NCBI RefSeq assembly: GCF_029227915.1
Contig: NC_079886.1
Location: forward strand, 22,978,501-23,042,500
Length of the DNA: 64,000 nt
Origin: Hydractinia symbiolongicarpus
Taxonomy: Eukaryota > Cnidaria > Hydrozoa > Anthoathecata > Hydractiniidae
Reading direction: 5' to 3'
Shown here: piece by piece, positions 46,060-57,350 of the stretch
How positions within the stretch are numbered: position 1 is the stretch's first letter
Layout of the letters: each line of letters opens with the position of its first letter
Translations under genes and position numbers: made by a program
Notes under the pieces: generated by a model
Databases searched by the model: none
Told to the model about the DNA's origin: nothing
The model's input: only the letters and a program-made list of their open reading frames with translations

Positions 46060-47102
46060 TGATGTGTGTTCCACTATCAGTTGGCATCTCACTGGTTAAC
46101 TTTGGTTAGGCCAATTCCTTATTCAGCTCATCATTACTTTCCGTCGGTTGCGCTACAATTCCACATTTTAGGAGTATTGTGAGAGACTTCCTTTCAAGCA
46201 TTCGCTGCCCATTGGTATTTTACCTTAAGGCTTTTAATTATGCCATCATCCAATGGTTGCAGGTGCTATGTAGTATTCTTGTCAAGGAACACAATTTTAA
46301 GTTGAATCCAGGACTTTGGGTTCGAAAAATAAGAGACTTAAGTAAGTTTTGTTGCAGCATTTGCTTAACGAAAACATTGAGGGTTTTTGCTTCTCTGTAT
46401 GACCTTATCTAACTTTCCCACTCAGTCATTCGCTGCTTTAATTTCTTTCCACCTTTTTTTGTTTTTTTTTCCTCTTTTGTCAAGTGCTTTACTCGGGAGT
46501 GCATTGAAAAGTCTAAATGTCCTTTAAATCGTATTATCTGCATAGCTTTCTTAACCGCTCAATCCATGATTCTACGGTGATTTCTGATACTTCAAGAATC
46601 TTTCCAGACATTTTTTTCTCGCGAATACCATGCGTAAATTTCCATTTGTCAAACAAACATCTCGATGCCTTAAAATCCGCTAACCCAGATTGATCTAAGA
46701 ATGACTTGATGTGCATGGCTTCTTCTTTCAGTAGTGGTTCGATCGTTGATCGCTTTATATTTCTAGTGGTTTTCTTGTTGGAGGTGCTTAAAACCTTTCC
46801 CTTAGAAGTATTTATATTCGGCTCTTCAACGAGTTTCGCTCGCCATAACATTTGCCGCTTGAGTTTTGCAAATTTCAAATTCGTTTCTTTACTGCTTTTA
46901 ATAATTTGATCTTTTTATCCAAGTTTGAGCAACGCCTGGAAAGCTTTCCAGCTGCTTTTTTCTTACTGCACTCATCGAATTTATGACAGCAGTACAGTGT
47001 TACAGAGTTGTCCAATGACAGTGTATTCTTGTACAGCAAATTTAAGTTCGAATGTTCGAAAGGTTCTAATCGAACATACGAAAAGTTAGAATACATTTCC
47101 AA
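46060..47102 (-). pseudogene. Tigger/pogo transposase, heavily degraded
   Basis: In minus-strand order there are three parts. An N-terminal piece (47102-46875) ends in a helix-turn-helix-like SNLDKKIKLLKAVKK. A frame-shifted CENP-B-type second HTH (46878-46534) holds FKASRCLFDKWKFTHGI and ends near VESWIERL. A remnant of the DDE region near 46215-46285 reads HLQPLDDGIIKSLKVKY, the end of the Tigger catalytic core, with stops around it. Most of the DDE domain between is missing or unreadable, so it is inactive. Confidence 0.6.
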
Positions 47103-47389
47103 ATAACTTTTGAATCCCCTTATTAAAACTCTCCGCAGTTCAAGTTAGCTTTGTTTCTTGTTGTTTTTTCTTTCAAGACAAGAAGTTTCAAGTTGACTCA
47201 CTTTTTACAGCTTCGGAAATGGAGAAGCAAGAAGTTCTGAAGATTCTTTTAAGTTTCACAGAAGAAAAAATCGAGATCGTCATTGACAATATGTTCTGTG
47301 AATTTTTATTCGACTCATGTGCGAAGATTTCATGCTTATAAAGATGGATAGTCTCCTCTAATTGGAGAAGACTGCTTGGACAAAAAAAA

Positions 47390-47560
47390 CATGACGAGTT
47401 TGCAGTGAAAATTTATGGCTATGACCTTATGAATAAAGAAGTTGGACATACGCCTCTTACATACTTCCCCAAGGCAGTTTGTGTGTTCAAACGACTCCCA
47501 AGGAAAGGAAGCAGAGGAAAAGGATATGGACTTGAAATTCCTTTTACATACATGCTCTGA
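47390..47560 (+). pseudogene. HIRAN-like domain fragment
   Basis: Fifty-six open codons with a HIRAN-like pattern: DEFAVKIYG, then EVGHTPLTYFPKAV, then GKGYGLEIPFTYML, and a stop at 47558-47560. HIRAN-like fragments of this type are scattered in cnidarian genomes (recollection). It lies within the Tigger-like element boundaries, on the opposite strand from its transposase. It may be an insertion or a captured fragment. The assignment is by eye and uncertain. Confidence 0.35.
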
Positions 47561-47868
47561 GGATAACAGAAGACAATTGAGTGGGCAAAAGAAGTCGCAA
47601 GGCAAGAACTCAAGTACGTCTCTTTGTTTTGCTTTTTTTTCGTTTTTTTTTTAACCCTTTTCGCTAATTAGAAAGAAATTTTAGAGGGAAAGTTCAGTAT
47701 GTGCAAGTCCGCTAATTAGAGTGTCTGCTGATTAAATGTCCGCTATTTAGAAAGTTTCGTGTGGTGATATTTTGACCAAGGTTTTTTCTGTGCAAAAAAA
47801 TTGTCCGTTAATTAGAAGTGTCCACTAATGAGAGTGTTCGTTAATTGGAGAGTTGGCTGTAGTTGTAA

Positions 47869-49272
47869 CTTGCGCATGGGTTTTATATGGCCTCAATCAA
47901 AGCTTCGCCTTGAGGTTAACCAAAATACAGTGAGGACTGCTGCAAGAGCTATTTCCTATCTCCATAAAAAAGCCTTTGGGACGACGTTGAGATGTCTCTC
48001 TTATTAAAAAGACTTTTATACGGCCGATTCCCTAATTACCAGAAAGTCAAAACATCGGACAACTAATTAACAGACATAGAGCACTGTAATCCAAAAGAAT
48101 ATTCCCTACCGGAAATATTTATTTACCACAAATTTTCTCTAATTACCACACTAAAATTTAATTTTTTATATGACTTGTGGCGTCAAAATCACATTTAATA
48201 CTTTTCTTATCTCCTCTAATGTCTTCTGGCTGTTCATAAAATATATTTTATCGCCTTTATCAATTCATAGCTCAACTAACCTGATTGCACCAAACGTCTT
48301 TGCTAATAAGAAAATCGACTGAATTATTAATTACTTAACTATACTCTTCGAAAAGTACAGACAAACCTCTTTGTAGCGAACACAATCGAGGCTTTGAAAA
48401 GTGTCTGCTACCTAAAGTACCTTCCCCAATCAGTTTGTGAAGTTTGTCTCAGTTTTTTTTAATATTATAGAGAATGTTATTTTGTTCTTCTTTTTCTTCT
48501 TTTTTTCTTCATTTCTGGGTTTAATCTTATTGAAAAAATTGTGTAATTAAAAATGAAAACTTCAGCAAAATATTATGGGCCTTACCCCTTTTCTTGTTAA
48601 ATAAAGGTATTTTGAAATAAAGTATAAGTAAAAAAAGAAGCTGTTTTAGGAGTCTCCTAGCGTTTTTTAAATGAAAATTTTTCTTTGTCGCCCAACTATG
48701 GTGGGCGACATTTTTTTCTTTTACTTTGTAACCTCGCGACGTTATCCCTTAATATATAAAGATTAAGCTAAGGAAAAATCATTTTTAGGCGATTAATATT
48801 TAATGATTAATAATATTCACCTAGTTTTTTAGTTTCCATAGCAACATATCTAAACAATAAAAGCTGAAAGTTTATACCACCACACTCTTCTTTGAGCTTT
48901 TGTTAAAAAACAACAAACTTCTGTTTTGATAACTGAAACCACTTTTGTTTTTAAAAACAGGGTTAAGGAGAGATTTTTTTTAAAAATGTGAAGAGCAGAT
49001 ATACATTATATTGTTGCTAAAGTAATTTTTATTGTCGTTTTTATAAAAAGAATGTTTACATCTGGTTTAAGCTTGAAATAAGATTAACTTGTGTTCTTGT
49101 ACCTAGTGATAAATATAACACGGATAAAGAAAAACACAAAGTAAAAAAACTATATTCCTGCGTAAAAGACTGGCTATATGTGATGCTAAGGAAAGATGAA
49201 GATATTGTAAAAATTTTATTATACATTTTTATACTTATAGCTTCATAAAATCAAAGCTTTATTTAAAAAAGG
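47869..49272. other. 5' flank of GT31 copy 4
   Basis: AT-rich. tgtcgcccaactatggtgggcgaca at about 48686-48711 forms a short hairpin (gtcgccca / tgggcgac). I see no gene. Confidence 0.4.
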
Positions 49273-50397
49273 ATGAATATTTTTGGATGTATGTTTAATA
49301 CAAAGTTTAACCGTTTTTTTAAAGCTGCCATTTTGTTTCTTTTTGTATTGTTATGGATTGAAATCGACACAAGAGGCCGCGTGTACAATCTTGATACAGC
49401 ATTAGGGGAGAAATATACTTCCTTTACAAATAGTGTTAGTGAGAAGTTAAATCATTTGGATAAGCAAGTAAGGTCGCTTAGTTATGGCTTATTGAGACTC
49501 GCTTACGATGATGCTAAGAATTCAAGTCTTAATATAGAGAATTACACTAATTTCCCGGTCAATTCGTTTTGGACGGGTAAAGATATTTTTGATAATTACG
49601 CTGAGTTGTACTCTAAACGAAATAAAAAGCATAAAACTTGTTTGATCACAGAAACAAAGTGCCATTTGGAGTATAAGCTTTTAATTTTAATTACAACGCA
49701 TATATCGCATTTTAAGAAGCGACAACTAATTCGTAACACTTGGGGAAATGACCATAAAGCCCGATGGAAAACAGTATTCCTAGTTGGCCGTTCATACGAC
49801 AAAAGTGTTTTACAGGGCATTGGTAACGAAATTGAAAGACATAATGATTTAATTTTGAGCGACGTTAGAGAAGATTTTTATAATTTGACCTACAAGGTTC
49901 AAGCTGGCTTCGAATGGTCTGTCACATATTGCAAATTTCAATTTCTTTTGAAAGGCGATGACGATGTCTTTGTGAACATGCCTCGATTATTTGCTTTTCT
50001 TGATAACCCTGATACATCAAAAACAGAACTATATGCAGGTAATGTACAATATCAAGCTAAAGTATTTCGAGATGGCCGATACGCAATTGGTAAAGTTGAA
50101 TTTCGGAAAAATACTTATCCTAGATACTGTTCAGGCGGAGGTTATGTTTTGTCTCAAGACGCTGTGAAGAAAATGATTACTGTATTTACTGACGTAAAAC
50201 CAATTCGAATCGATGATGCCTACGTTGGGGAATTAGCCTTAAAAGCAGGCATAGATGTGGTCAGTGATGGTAATTTTAGAATGTTTGAAGATAAGAATAA
50301 ATGTCGATACATAAACAGCACTATAGTACACCATCCTGTAGTTACTTCAGATTGTATGAAAACGCTTTTTGTTCGAAGTTTGGAAGATGAAAGATAA
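49273..50397 (+). CDS. GT31 beta-1,3-galactosyltransferase-like protein, copy 4
   Basis: A 374-residue single-exon gene closest to copy 1. The two share an NSFWTG/SSFWTG block before the catalytic domain (97-102) that copies 2 and 3 lack. The membrane anchor is at ~15-31 and a helical stem follows. Motifs: IRNTWG (153-158), KTVFLVGRS, EDFYNLT, GDDDVF with the Asp triplet at 229-231, YCSGGG (285-290) and IDDAYVGE (313-320). Sequons lie at 83, 90 and 214. All catalytic-type residues are present, so it is probably active in the Golgi. The exact donor and acceptor are unknown. Confidence 0.9.
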   Translation: MNIFGCMFNTKFNRFFKAAILFLFVLLWIEIDTRGRVYNLDTALGEKYTSFTNSVSEKLNHLDKQVRSLSYGLLRLAYDDAKNSSLNIENYTNFPVNSFWTGKDIFDNYAELYSKRNKKHKTCLITETKCHLEYKLLILITTHISHFKKRQLIRNTWGNDHKARWKTVFLVGRSYDKSVLQGIGNEIERHNDLILSDVREDFYNLTYKVQAGFEWSVTYCKFQFLLKGDDDVFVNMPRLFAFLDNPDTSKTELYAGNVQYQAKVFRDGRYAIGKVEFRKNTYPRYCSGGGYVLSQDAVKKMITVFTDVKPIRIDDAYVGELALKAGIDVVSDGNFRMFEDKNKCRYINSTIVHHPVVTSDCMKTLFVRSLEDER

Positions 50398-53313
50398 TAA
50401 ACATAAGCATTATTTGTTTTCATAAAATATATTTTCTTTATTCCACCTAACTAGGAGGGACTAACCTACCAGAACCTGCACAAACCGAAAAAACGATTCT
50501 TTATAAAGAACATTCTGGAAAGCAAGAAATGGGCTGCTAATACGCAGCATTATTCTATTGCATTATTCAAAGATCTTCCAGCAGACACAATTAGTCCAGT
50601 TTTACTTGTTATTGCCCTGTTTGAAAATCTATACTGTCTCATTACCATTTTTGTAGCCAATTTAGCGCAGATTTTCAAATGAATATAAAAACAAGACAAT
50701 AATAAAAAAACATATTTTATAACGCATAAACAGAGTAATGGGAGAGCGCGATTATAAAGGTGTTACAAAATGGCTGTTAATTTTCGACTTTGTGAGTAGC
50801 ACAAAAGTCGATTTAATGGTGATAAAAAAATTCAGTACTAAGAACAAAACAACATTACAAATATTGCGGTATACATTTAAACATAGCTAAATATGACAGA
50901 GTCTCATATCTATATTTGAATACAAGAGTGTGAAACAACGTCAGTCGAGACAAAATGACTTAAGAATCGTTTTAGAGGTCCTATTTGATTTGTAAAGGCA
51001 GTAAGCCTAGCATTTCTTAAGAAGTGTAGCCTTTCGTGATAACTTTGATTTCTTGTGGAAAGAAAATTCAAATTCTACTGAGATGGGTCGCGGTCATGAG
51101 CTTATAAGTAAAAAACTACTTTAATTTACCCTTTCACTTACTTTATATTTCAGTCATACAGCTAAGCAAAGTATGAGTATCTGGTTTAGCAAGCAAAATT
51201 TCGCCTTACCATTTCTTACTTGCAATGATTGACCAAACGCCTGATATTGACAACAAAATGTGTAGCATACTAACTAAAGCTGATGTGACCACGAAGAGGC
51301 AAGTAATCAAGTCAAAAATATTTATGAGCGATGAGGATCAAACAACATCTTTAAATAATGTTGGACATCATATTGACGCCCAAATGTAACTGAAAACGCC
51401 AGAATAATACCTTACATGACATGATTAGCTTTTTGCACAGGAACATACCAAATTATTTAATATAAATGAAGTTGAAGCAACAACAGTGACTTCAAAATCT
51501 TTTTAGAGGTATTAATTACCCCCTTAATGCTATTTAGCGTAGCATTATTTATAAACACAGTCCCTCATGTTGTCTTTGCTTGCGACATTCTTCACAATCC
51601 TTTTTTTAATTTCTAGTATTATCCCTGTAACAGCATTTGTTAACGGTTCTTTAGCTGATATAATCGAGCAAGGCTATTCTTACCAAATTTAATAGTTATA
51701 CCAAATTTAGTATGCTTTTTTCATTTCAACCTTTGTTGCGGAGAGTTGTTTTCTGAGTAATAATTGTACAGATTTGCAGCTTAAAGTATAACTATATTAA
51801 GCGATCAACTCCATCTCACAGCACGGTCTACTTGCACTTTAACTCTGGTTACTCATCTATCTATTTCTTACTGCATGCTTTTATTCATTGTAATATCTAC
51901 TTCTCCTTTTAGCTATGACCTTTCTGTATTCACTTATGGCTCTCAACATGGCGTTCCGACGCCGAGGCTCTATAATAATAATACCCGTATTCTCTCTGTC
52001 TGTCCGCAAGGAAAACGTTGTGCTACGAGAACACGAGATGTGACGTAGAAAAACTAATTCGTGTTTTGTTCTTATATCAAAAAGCATCGATGAAATTCGC
52101 TCATTTCAGCTCGTAATCTTAAAATTTTTTAGTTAACGTTATATTTATTAACCATTTTCTGATACAAAGAATCACCTAGCAGCCAGTTTTAAGTAAAGTG
52201 AATAAATGATTAATTAACAAATGATAAGGTAATATATTTCACATTTACGACTTCCCTGAATGATCTCAGAGTTCTCACACTCCGCTGATGTAAAACTAAT
52301 AAAATTATATGGACAATCTTAGCAATTTAATCTTCGTTTGTGTGCATACCCGTCTCTAAAGAAAATTCATCACTAAGTACAACATTTCTTGAATTACATT
52401 CTCGACAGGACAAAAAGGACGACAAAAATCTTTCAGTACTACAAAGTTTATAATGAAGTTAACATTTTTTGGGTAAACAGTGTTTCCTTTATCAGATTTT
52501 TTAAAGGACTTTCTTTTTTTGATTTTTTCACTTCGTAAGCTTGCAGAAGAAGCTTTAGCTCTTTTATTAAAAACACAAAAAACAATTTTTAGTTTGGCTA
52601 GTCAAGTCCTAAAAATGTTTTTTTTTAGGGGAACTATCAAATACTTAAAGGTAAAGAAATGACTCATCAACAAATGATAAGGTAAAACGCACAAGTTCCA
52701 ACTAATTGTCTGTATTCTATACCTAAAATCATTAATACAGCACAGGAATGGATTACACATTATCTGCAGCAGAGTTAACACATAAAATACCACGTTACAA
52801 AAAATTAATGACACATGAAATACCTCGTTTAAAAAATCAACAAAAAAACTTTATTCGTCTGGGAAAACAATTGATACAAAATGAAGATATCATAAACATG
52901 CTTCTTGTGTGGAAAATTAACGTCACGTCAAATTAGGTTTTGCTGTATCAACTTACGAGCCGCAAGATTATAATATTCGAGACACAAAAAAATAATGAAG
53001 AACTGATTAACATACGGGACTTGCTAGAATAGTCTTATGCAGCAAATAAAGCGGAAAAGGGAAAGACATAATGAAGAAATAGGCATTATAGTCATACATT
53101 CTGTTTTATATATTTAGTATGAAAGAGTTTAAAACCAGTTACTGTTACATCAAATTAAGTTTGGTTGCACGTACCGAATGAAATAACACAAGATCAAAAC
53201 AAAAATTACACTGGTTTAAAACTCAGGCTAGTAAAATTACACAAATGTGTCGCAATTGGCAATAATTGTACAATTCCCTAATTTCCTTTTCCAAAAATAA
53301 AACTCATACAAAC
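50398..53313. other. Gene-poor stretch with a lone Helitron-like 5' end
   Basis: TCTATAATAATAATACCCGT at 51969 resembles a Helitron 5' terminus and is followed by a ctctctgtctgtc tract as in the other copies. I find no 3' end, so it would be a truncated copy. cacatcaacaaatgataaggtaa-like blocks recur at about 52215 and 52666. No gene is supported. Confidence 0.35.
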
Positions 53314-55948
53314 TTATTCTCTAGCTTTCGATGAACCAGCACCTTGACATGGACAGGAAATCCAGAAAATGATTAATATCGCGAATGCAAACAAATACGT
53401 GTCATTATGACATCCATGTTCTTTACTGTCTTTCACATTATCCCAATTTTTCCATTCTTTAAACACCCATACGCTACCTGCGATTTGCCACGCAAATAAA
53501 AACAAGGCAAGGATCCCTATGATTATGAAAAAACCTAAAGCAAGGCCGCTTTTATTGCTTTGACTTGCGCCAAATGCACACAGGGCGAACAAAACCACAG
53601 CCAATGTTACGGCACCACTGACGATCATAAACTTTGGTATCCATGGCTGCATTGGACATTCATCATAATGTAATGCACCTACGATATGTAAAATATGTTT
53701 TTAATTTTTGTCCTTAAGCTCGTAGTTTCTAAGAACAGTAAGGAAGCCATAATGTTTAGAAAGGACTAGAATTTGTTACACTGTTGTTATTTTTTTCAAT
53801 GTTGGAATAAATATTTCGAGTGAAAAGGTACAAACCATTAAGGAAGTTGTTAGATGTTATGTTGCTTACTGCGACGCATTGCGTTATGGTTTAGACATGA
53901 AGAAACACGAAACTAAACAGTGTCCGGGACTGAACCTTTTTAACTTTATAAAGAACTGTATACCATTTCGTTGTAACAGAACGTATAACTAAGCGTATTT
54001 CTTTCTATAAACAATTATTATTATCATTAAATTCTTTACACTACTGCTATTAACGAGGGTCCTGCAAAGGGGGTCCTAGTGTATTTAAAACTCCTATTTC
54101 AGCTACAAAAGTCGTGTAAGCACAACAACTGCTCAACTAGACAATTGCCTAAAATACCAATCCTATTTTCATGATTTACGCTTAGCAGAAAGGATAGATT
54201 CTTTTATCGTCTCTGGCACGACTCGACCGGGGTTTGAACGCAAGACTTTCCGCACTGGAAGCGAAAGCTCTGTCACAAGGCTACCAGTCGGTAATATCAA
54301 GCGACTGAAAGCAGGTTTATAAAATGTAGGTTATTTTCTCATAGTTAAATGCTCGCCATTCTATATAAAGCGGCTTATCATTGTATCATTCTCCTAACTA
54401 CGTACCCAAGGTTATCATTGCAATTGGGATTGCTGACATAACGACACACGCAACTAAACCAGCACATACTTCAACACCTAGAAATAAGAATAGAAGTGAA
54501 CGTAAATATAGCTTTGTTAAATTGCATATCAAGGGATAATAGAAGGTTAAATTACATAAAAAAAACATGTAATCTAAAGTTAAAAAAAGTTGCTGGTATA
54601 TTCTAAATTTTCTATCAAATTGGTCACATTGATTCCCAGTTTTTAAAAAGCATTTTTTTCTCTTACCACAAACCATACACCTATTCAACAGGCTACTGCA
54701 TAGCAACTATTTCAGTGGAGACTCTGTTAATCGAAAAATGATCTCTTCCTTCTCCATTATGCTGACAAACTTTAAAGTAACAATTAAGTGCATGTCGAGT
54801 ATATTTCTTAAATGGAAAGTGGGGAGTAGGAAATTCTTTTAAATAACTACCGTTAAAAAAGGCGGTGGTGGTAAAGTTCTTCGCGGTTTTTCTTTCTTTG
54901 TTTACGAGGACATAAAGGTTTGTTATTCTCAAATTACTATTTTTAAAAAAAAATTAAGTATTTTATCAGTTGAAATATTTTCTTTGATTTGTAGACCAAT
55001 CTTTGTTGAGCATGATGAAAGATGAATAGAAACTGTTTGTGCACACTGTGCAATGTCTATATTCCAAACATCAAACCATCTTTCTATTTTAATGATTTAT
55101 CTTGTTTCACAATAAATTTCAATGCTTCCTTAATATAAAGATTCGCTGACGAAGGCAATTCACAAAAATAACAAATGTGGTCATTAAACAAAAAAACAGT
55201 AAGAACGCACCTCTATTGACGTGCTTAATAAAAACTAATCGGTGTTGATTAGAAAACAACGAAAAACCGTTATAGAAAACACGGATTGTTTTTTAAAGTG
55301 GATGCAATCTAAGCAACCCCACGTAGGAGAGGGCCTATTTCAGTTGATCATTAACTTACTGCAGAGACAATAAACTACTTCTTTTTTATCATTGCCCAAA
55401 CTAAATGCAACACAGTGAGTTGGCAAAAATAGCTACAACTGGCTTTTATATTTTATGCGTTGTAACTTGTTGTCAACTTGTAAGAAGCTTTTTGTTGTGT
55501 TATGGATGTCGGTGCAATTTATTATTCTTAAAGTTAAATCTAGCATTTTATAAAAGTAGTCGTATAGACGACCACTTTGATGCGCCTAATGTTTTGATTT
55601 TGCGCTCAGTGGACACTCATTCATGTAGGTAGAAAATATAAACAACAGACCACAGAAGTCAAATAATACGAGTTAACGAAACGAAATAATCACTTAATTA
55701 GTCAAAGGCTTTTTCTTAATCTAAAATGACTTAAAAAAACAATTTCAGCGCCTTCTGGTACTTGTGCTTTAAATATTGATAGCCATTTTACCCCATATAG
55801 TCTTGCTTTTTTACCTAAGTACAAGAATGTGTTCGCATGGGCAAAATCTGCGAATTTCTGTAAATTTTGGTAAACATTAGCAAGTATGTAACAAGATAAA
55901 GCAGCGACAAAAAGTTAAGAAATGCTTTTTAAAAACCTTACCTCCCAT
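53314..55948 (-). CDS. TMEM272-like multi-pass membrane protein, three exons
   Basis: CDS = complement join of 55942-55948, 54406-54477 and 53314-53678 (444 bases, 147 residues, in frame throughout). The first coding exon is only ATGGGAG, followed by a GTAAGG donor. Exon 2 is 72 bases between a ttctag acceptor and a GTACGT donor. Exon 3 begins after cgtag. The joined protein has an apolar segment from exon 2, a short loop containing YDECP, two further apolar segments from exon 3, a WVF...W motif and a fourth apolar stretch near the C-terminus. This matches the TMEM272-like pattern as I recall it. Function is unknown. Splice sites are read by eye, but frame agreement over three exons supports them. 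A SINE copy sits in intron 2. Confidence 0.7.
54175..54291 (-). mobile_element. tRNA-derived SINE, copy 2
   Basis: On the minus strand, TAGCCTTGTGACAGAGC (A-box region), GCTTCCAGTGCGGAAAG and GCGTTCAAACCCC (B-box region) form a tRNA-like head. tcgtgccagagacgataaaa follows, matching the body of the copy at 15210-15345. It lies within intron 2 of the TMEM272-like gene, in the same orientation as the gene. Confidence 0.6.
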
Positions 55949-57350
55949 GATTGCTATCAGTAAAAGTAAGAAAATTTTGATCTTTGTTTTGACGATCACC
56001 ACACCACACAAAGGTCAACTTTTTTTGTCATTAAACACTCTCCTTCTCTATTAAATAACATTCCTTGTGGCAGCCTGGTTTCCGCAAGGTTTTCGTCTTT
56101 TTTAAGCTTAGAAAATTTGACGAAGTATAGCTTTTCTTTTTATCAAAACATTTCAAAAAGTATATTTTCTTTTTATTATCTATATTTTTATTTGTTTTGA
56201 ATGATTAAGTCTAATAATAAAGTTCTTAAATTCAACTTTGTGAAGAACTAGGCCTAATCCCTGCTTTCTGTTTTTAAAAGAGCAGACCATGCAGTTTTTC
56301 ATGCAAAGTTATTTGGCTTTTAAATGTCCGAGTTTAAAATATAATTGTAATCCATACAAAGAGTCATGAACACTGACCATTTTCAGGTTTACCAATAAAA
56401 ACGCAACAAAACATAGAAAGTATTATTTTTGCACTGTATGCTGGGTATAAAGTGGCATTTCGAACAGTTCTTATTGAATAAAATAGTAAAGAAGCGAAGT
56501 AACCGCCACAATCCCATTGATCAGATAAAGGAATTTAACACAATCCATATTTTTTTCCAGACTTCCACCTATCAAATTTTAATTTTTATGTGGATGTCAG
56601 AAAATATTTCGAGTTTTTGGATTAGAAGTATGAGAATGTACTTACACATCCTGACTCACAAAATATAAATATAGATATTTTGTCAAAAATTGGAGATATT
56701 CCTAATTACGTCACTTCTGATTCGTCCCGTTGGACTAATTCAAATTACTTTAAATAATATCAGAGTGAGGAGACGAATATTTTTGCAGTTTTCTTATTAT
56801 GTTTTGTCTGCGATTATAATTATGCTCCAACATGTGAATGCCTACAAAGTAATCAAAATTTTAAGCTAAATAATATGACTTTTGCTTATATGAACTAAAA
56901 CATCGAAACGCTTATAAAAAGTATTACAAAGTATATCCGTATATCAAGTCCATTGTGTAATTTTAGCTATACAACGGGTATAGCTTTATAAATTACAATG
57001 CCAAACGTATTTCTTGCTGTTCGGAGGAGAGGAGAAGCCAGCCGTTTGATTAGAATTCCCAGGAACATTAAACCTCCTGTTAATTTTGCAGCTCATTTAG
57101 CATTTTTTATAAAAAAAAAAAGATTTAATAGTCCTCTTTAGATGTTAATTAGTTACTAATTAATTACTAATTGTTAATTAGTTTAATTACTAATTTCACA
57201 TGGTGAAATAATAGCCTGTAAAAACCAGGCTTCATAAACTTTTGACTGCATCGTATACCGCTTTTGTTTTACGTAAGAAAGGTCGATCAATTCAAACAAA
57301 ATGTTCCGCTTTATAAATTCCTATTTCAGTCCTTAAAGACAATTAATTCT
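55949..57350. other. AT-rich stretch between TMEM272-like gene and Penelope array
   Basis: I see no gene. A run of ttaattagttactaatt-type palindromic AT sequence lies at about 57148-57196. Confidence 0.4.

Larger units (their letters stand above)
45585..47868. mobile_element. pogo/Tigger-family transposon
   Basis: The left end, TAGTCGACTCTCCAATTAG, and the right end, CAGCCAACTCTCCAATTAAC in reverse complement, form imperfect inverted repeats flanked by TA. The interior carries the remnants of a Tigger-type transposase on the minus strand and a HIRAN-like fragment on the plus strand. The element is about 2.3 kb, near the usual length of autonomous Tigger elements. Confidence 0.65.

Noticed and set aside
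54175-54291. A functional tRNA gene on the minus strand
   Set aside because: The tRNA-like head lacks a matching acceptor stem and is followed by a body shared with 15210-15345, so it is a SINE.
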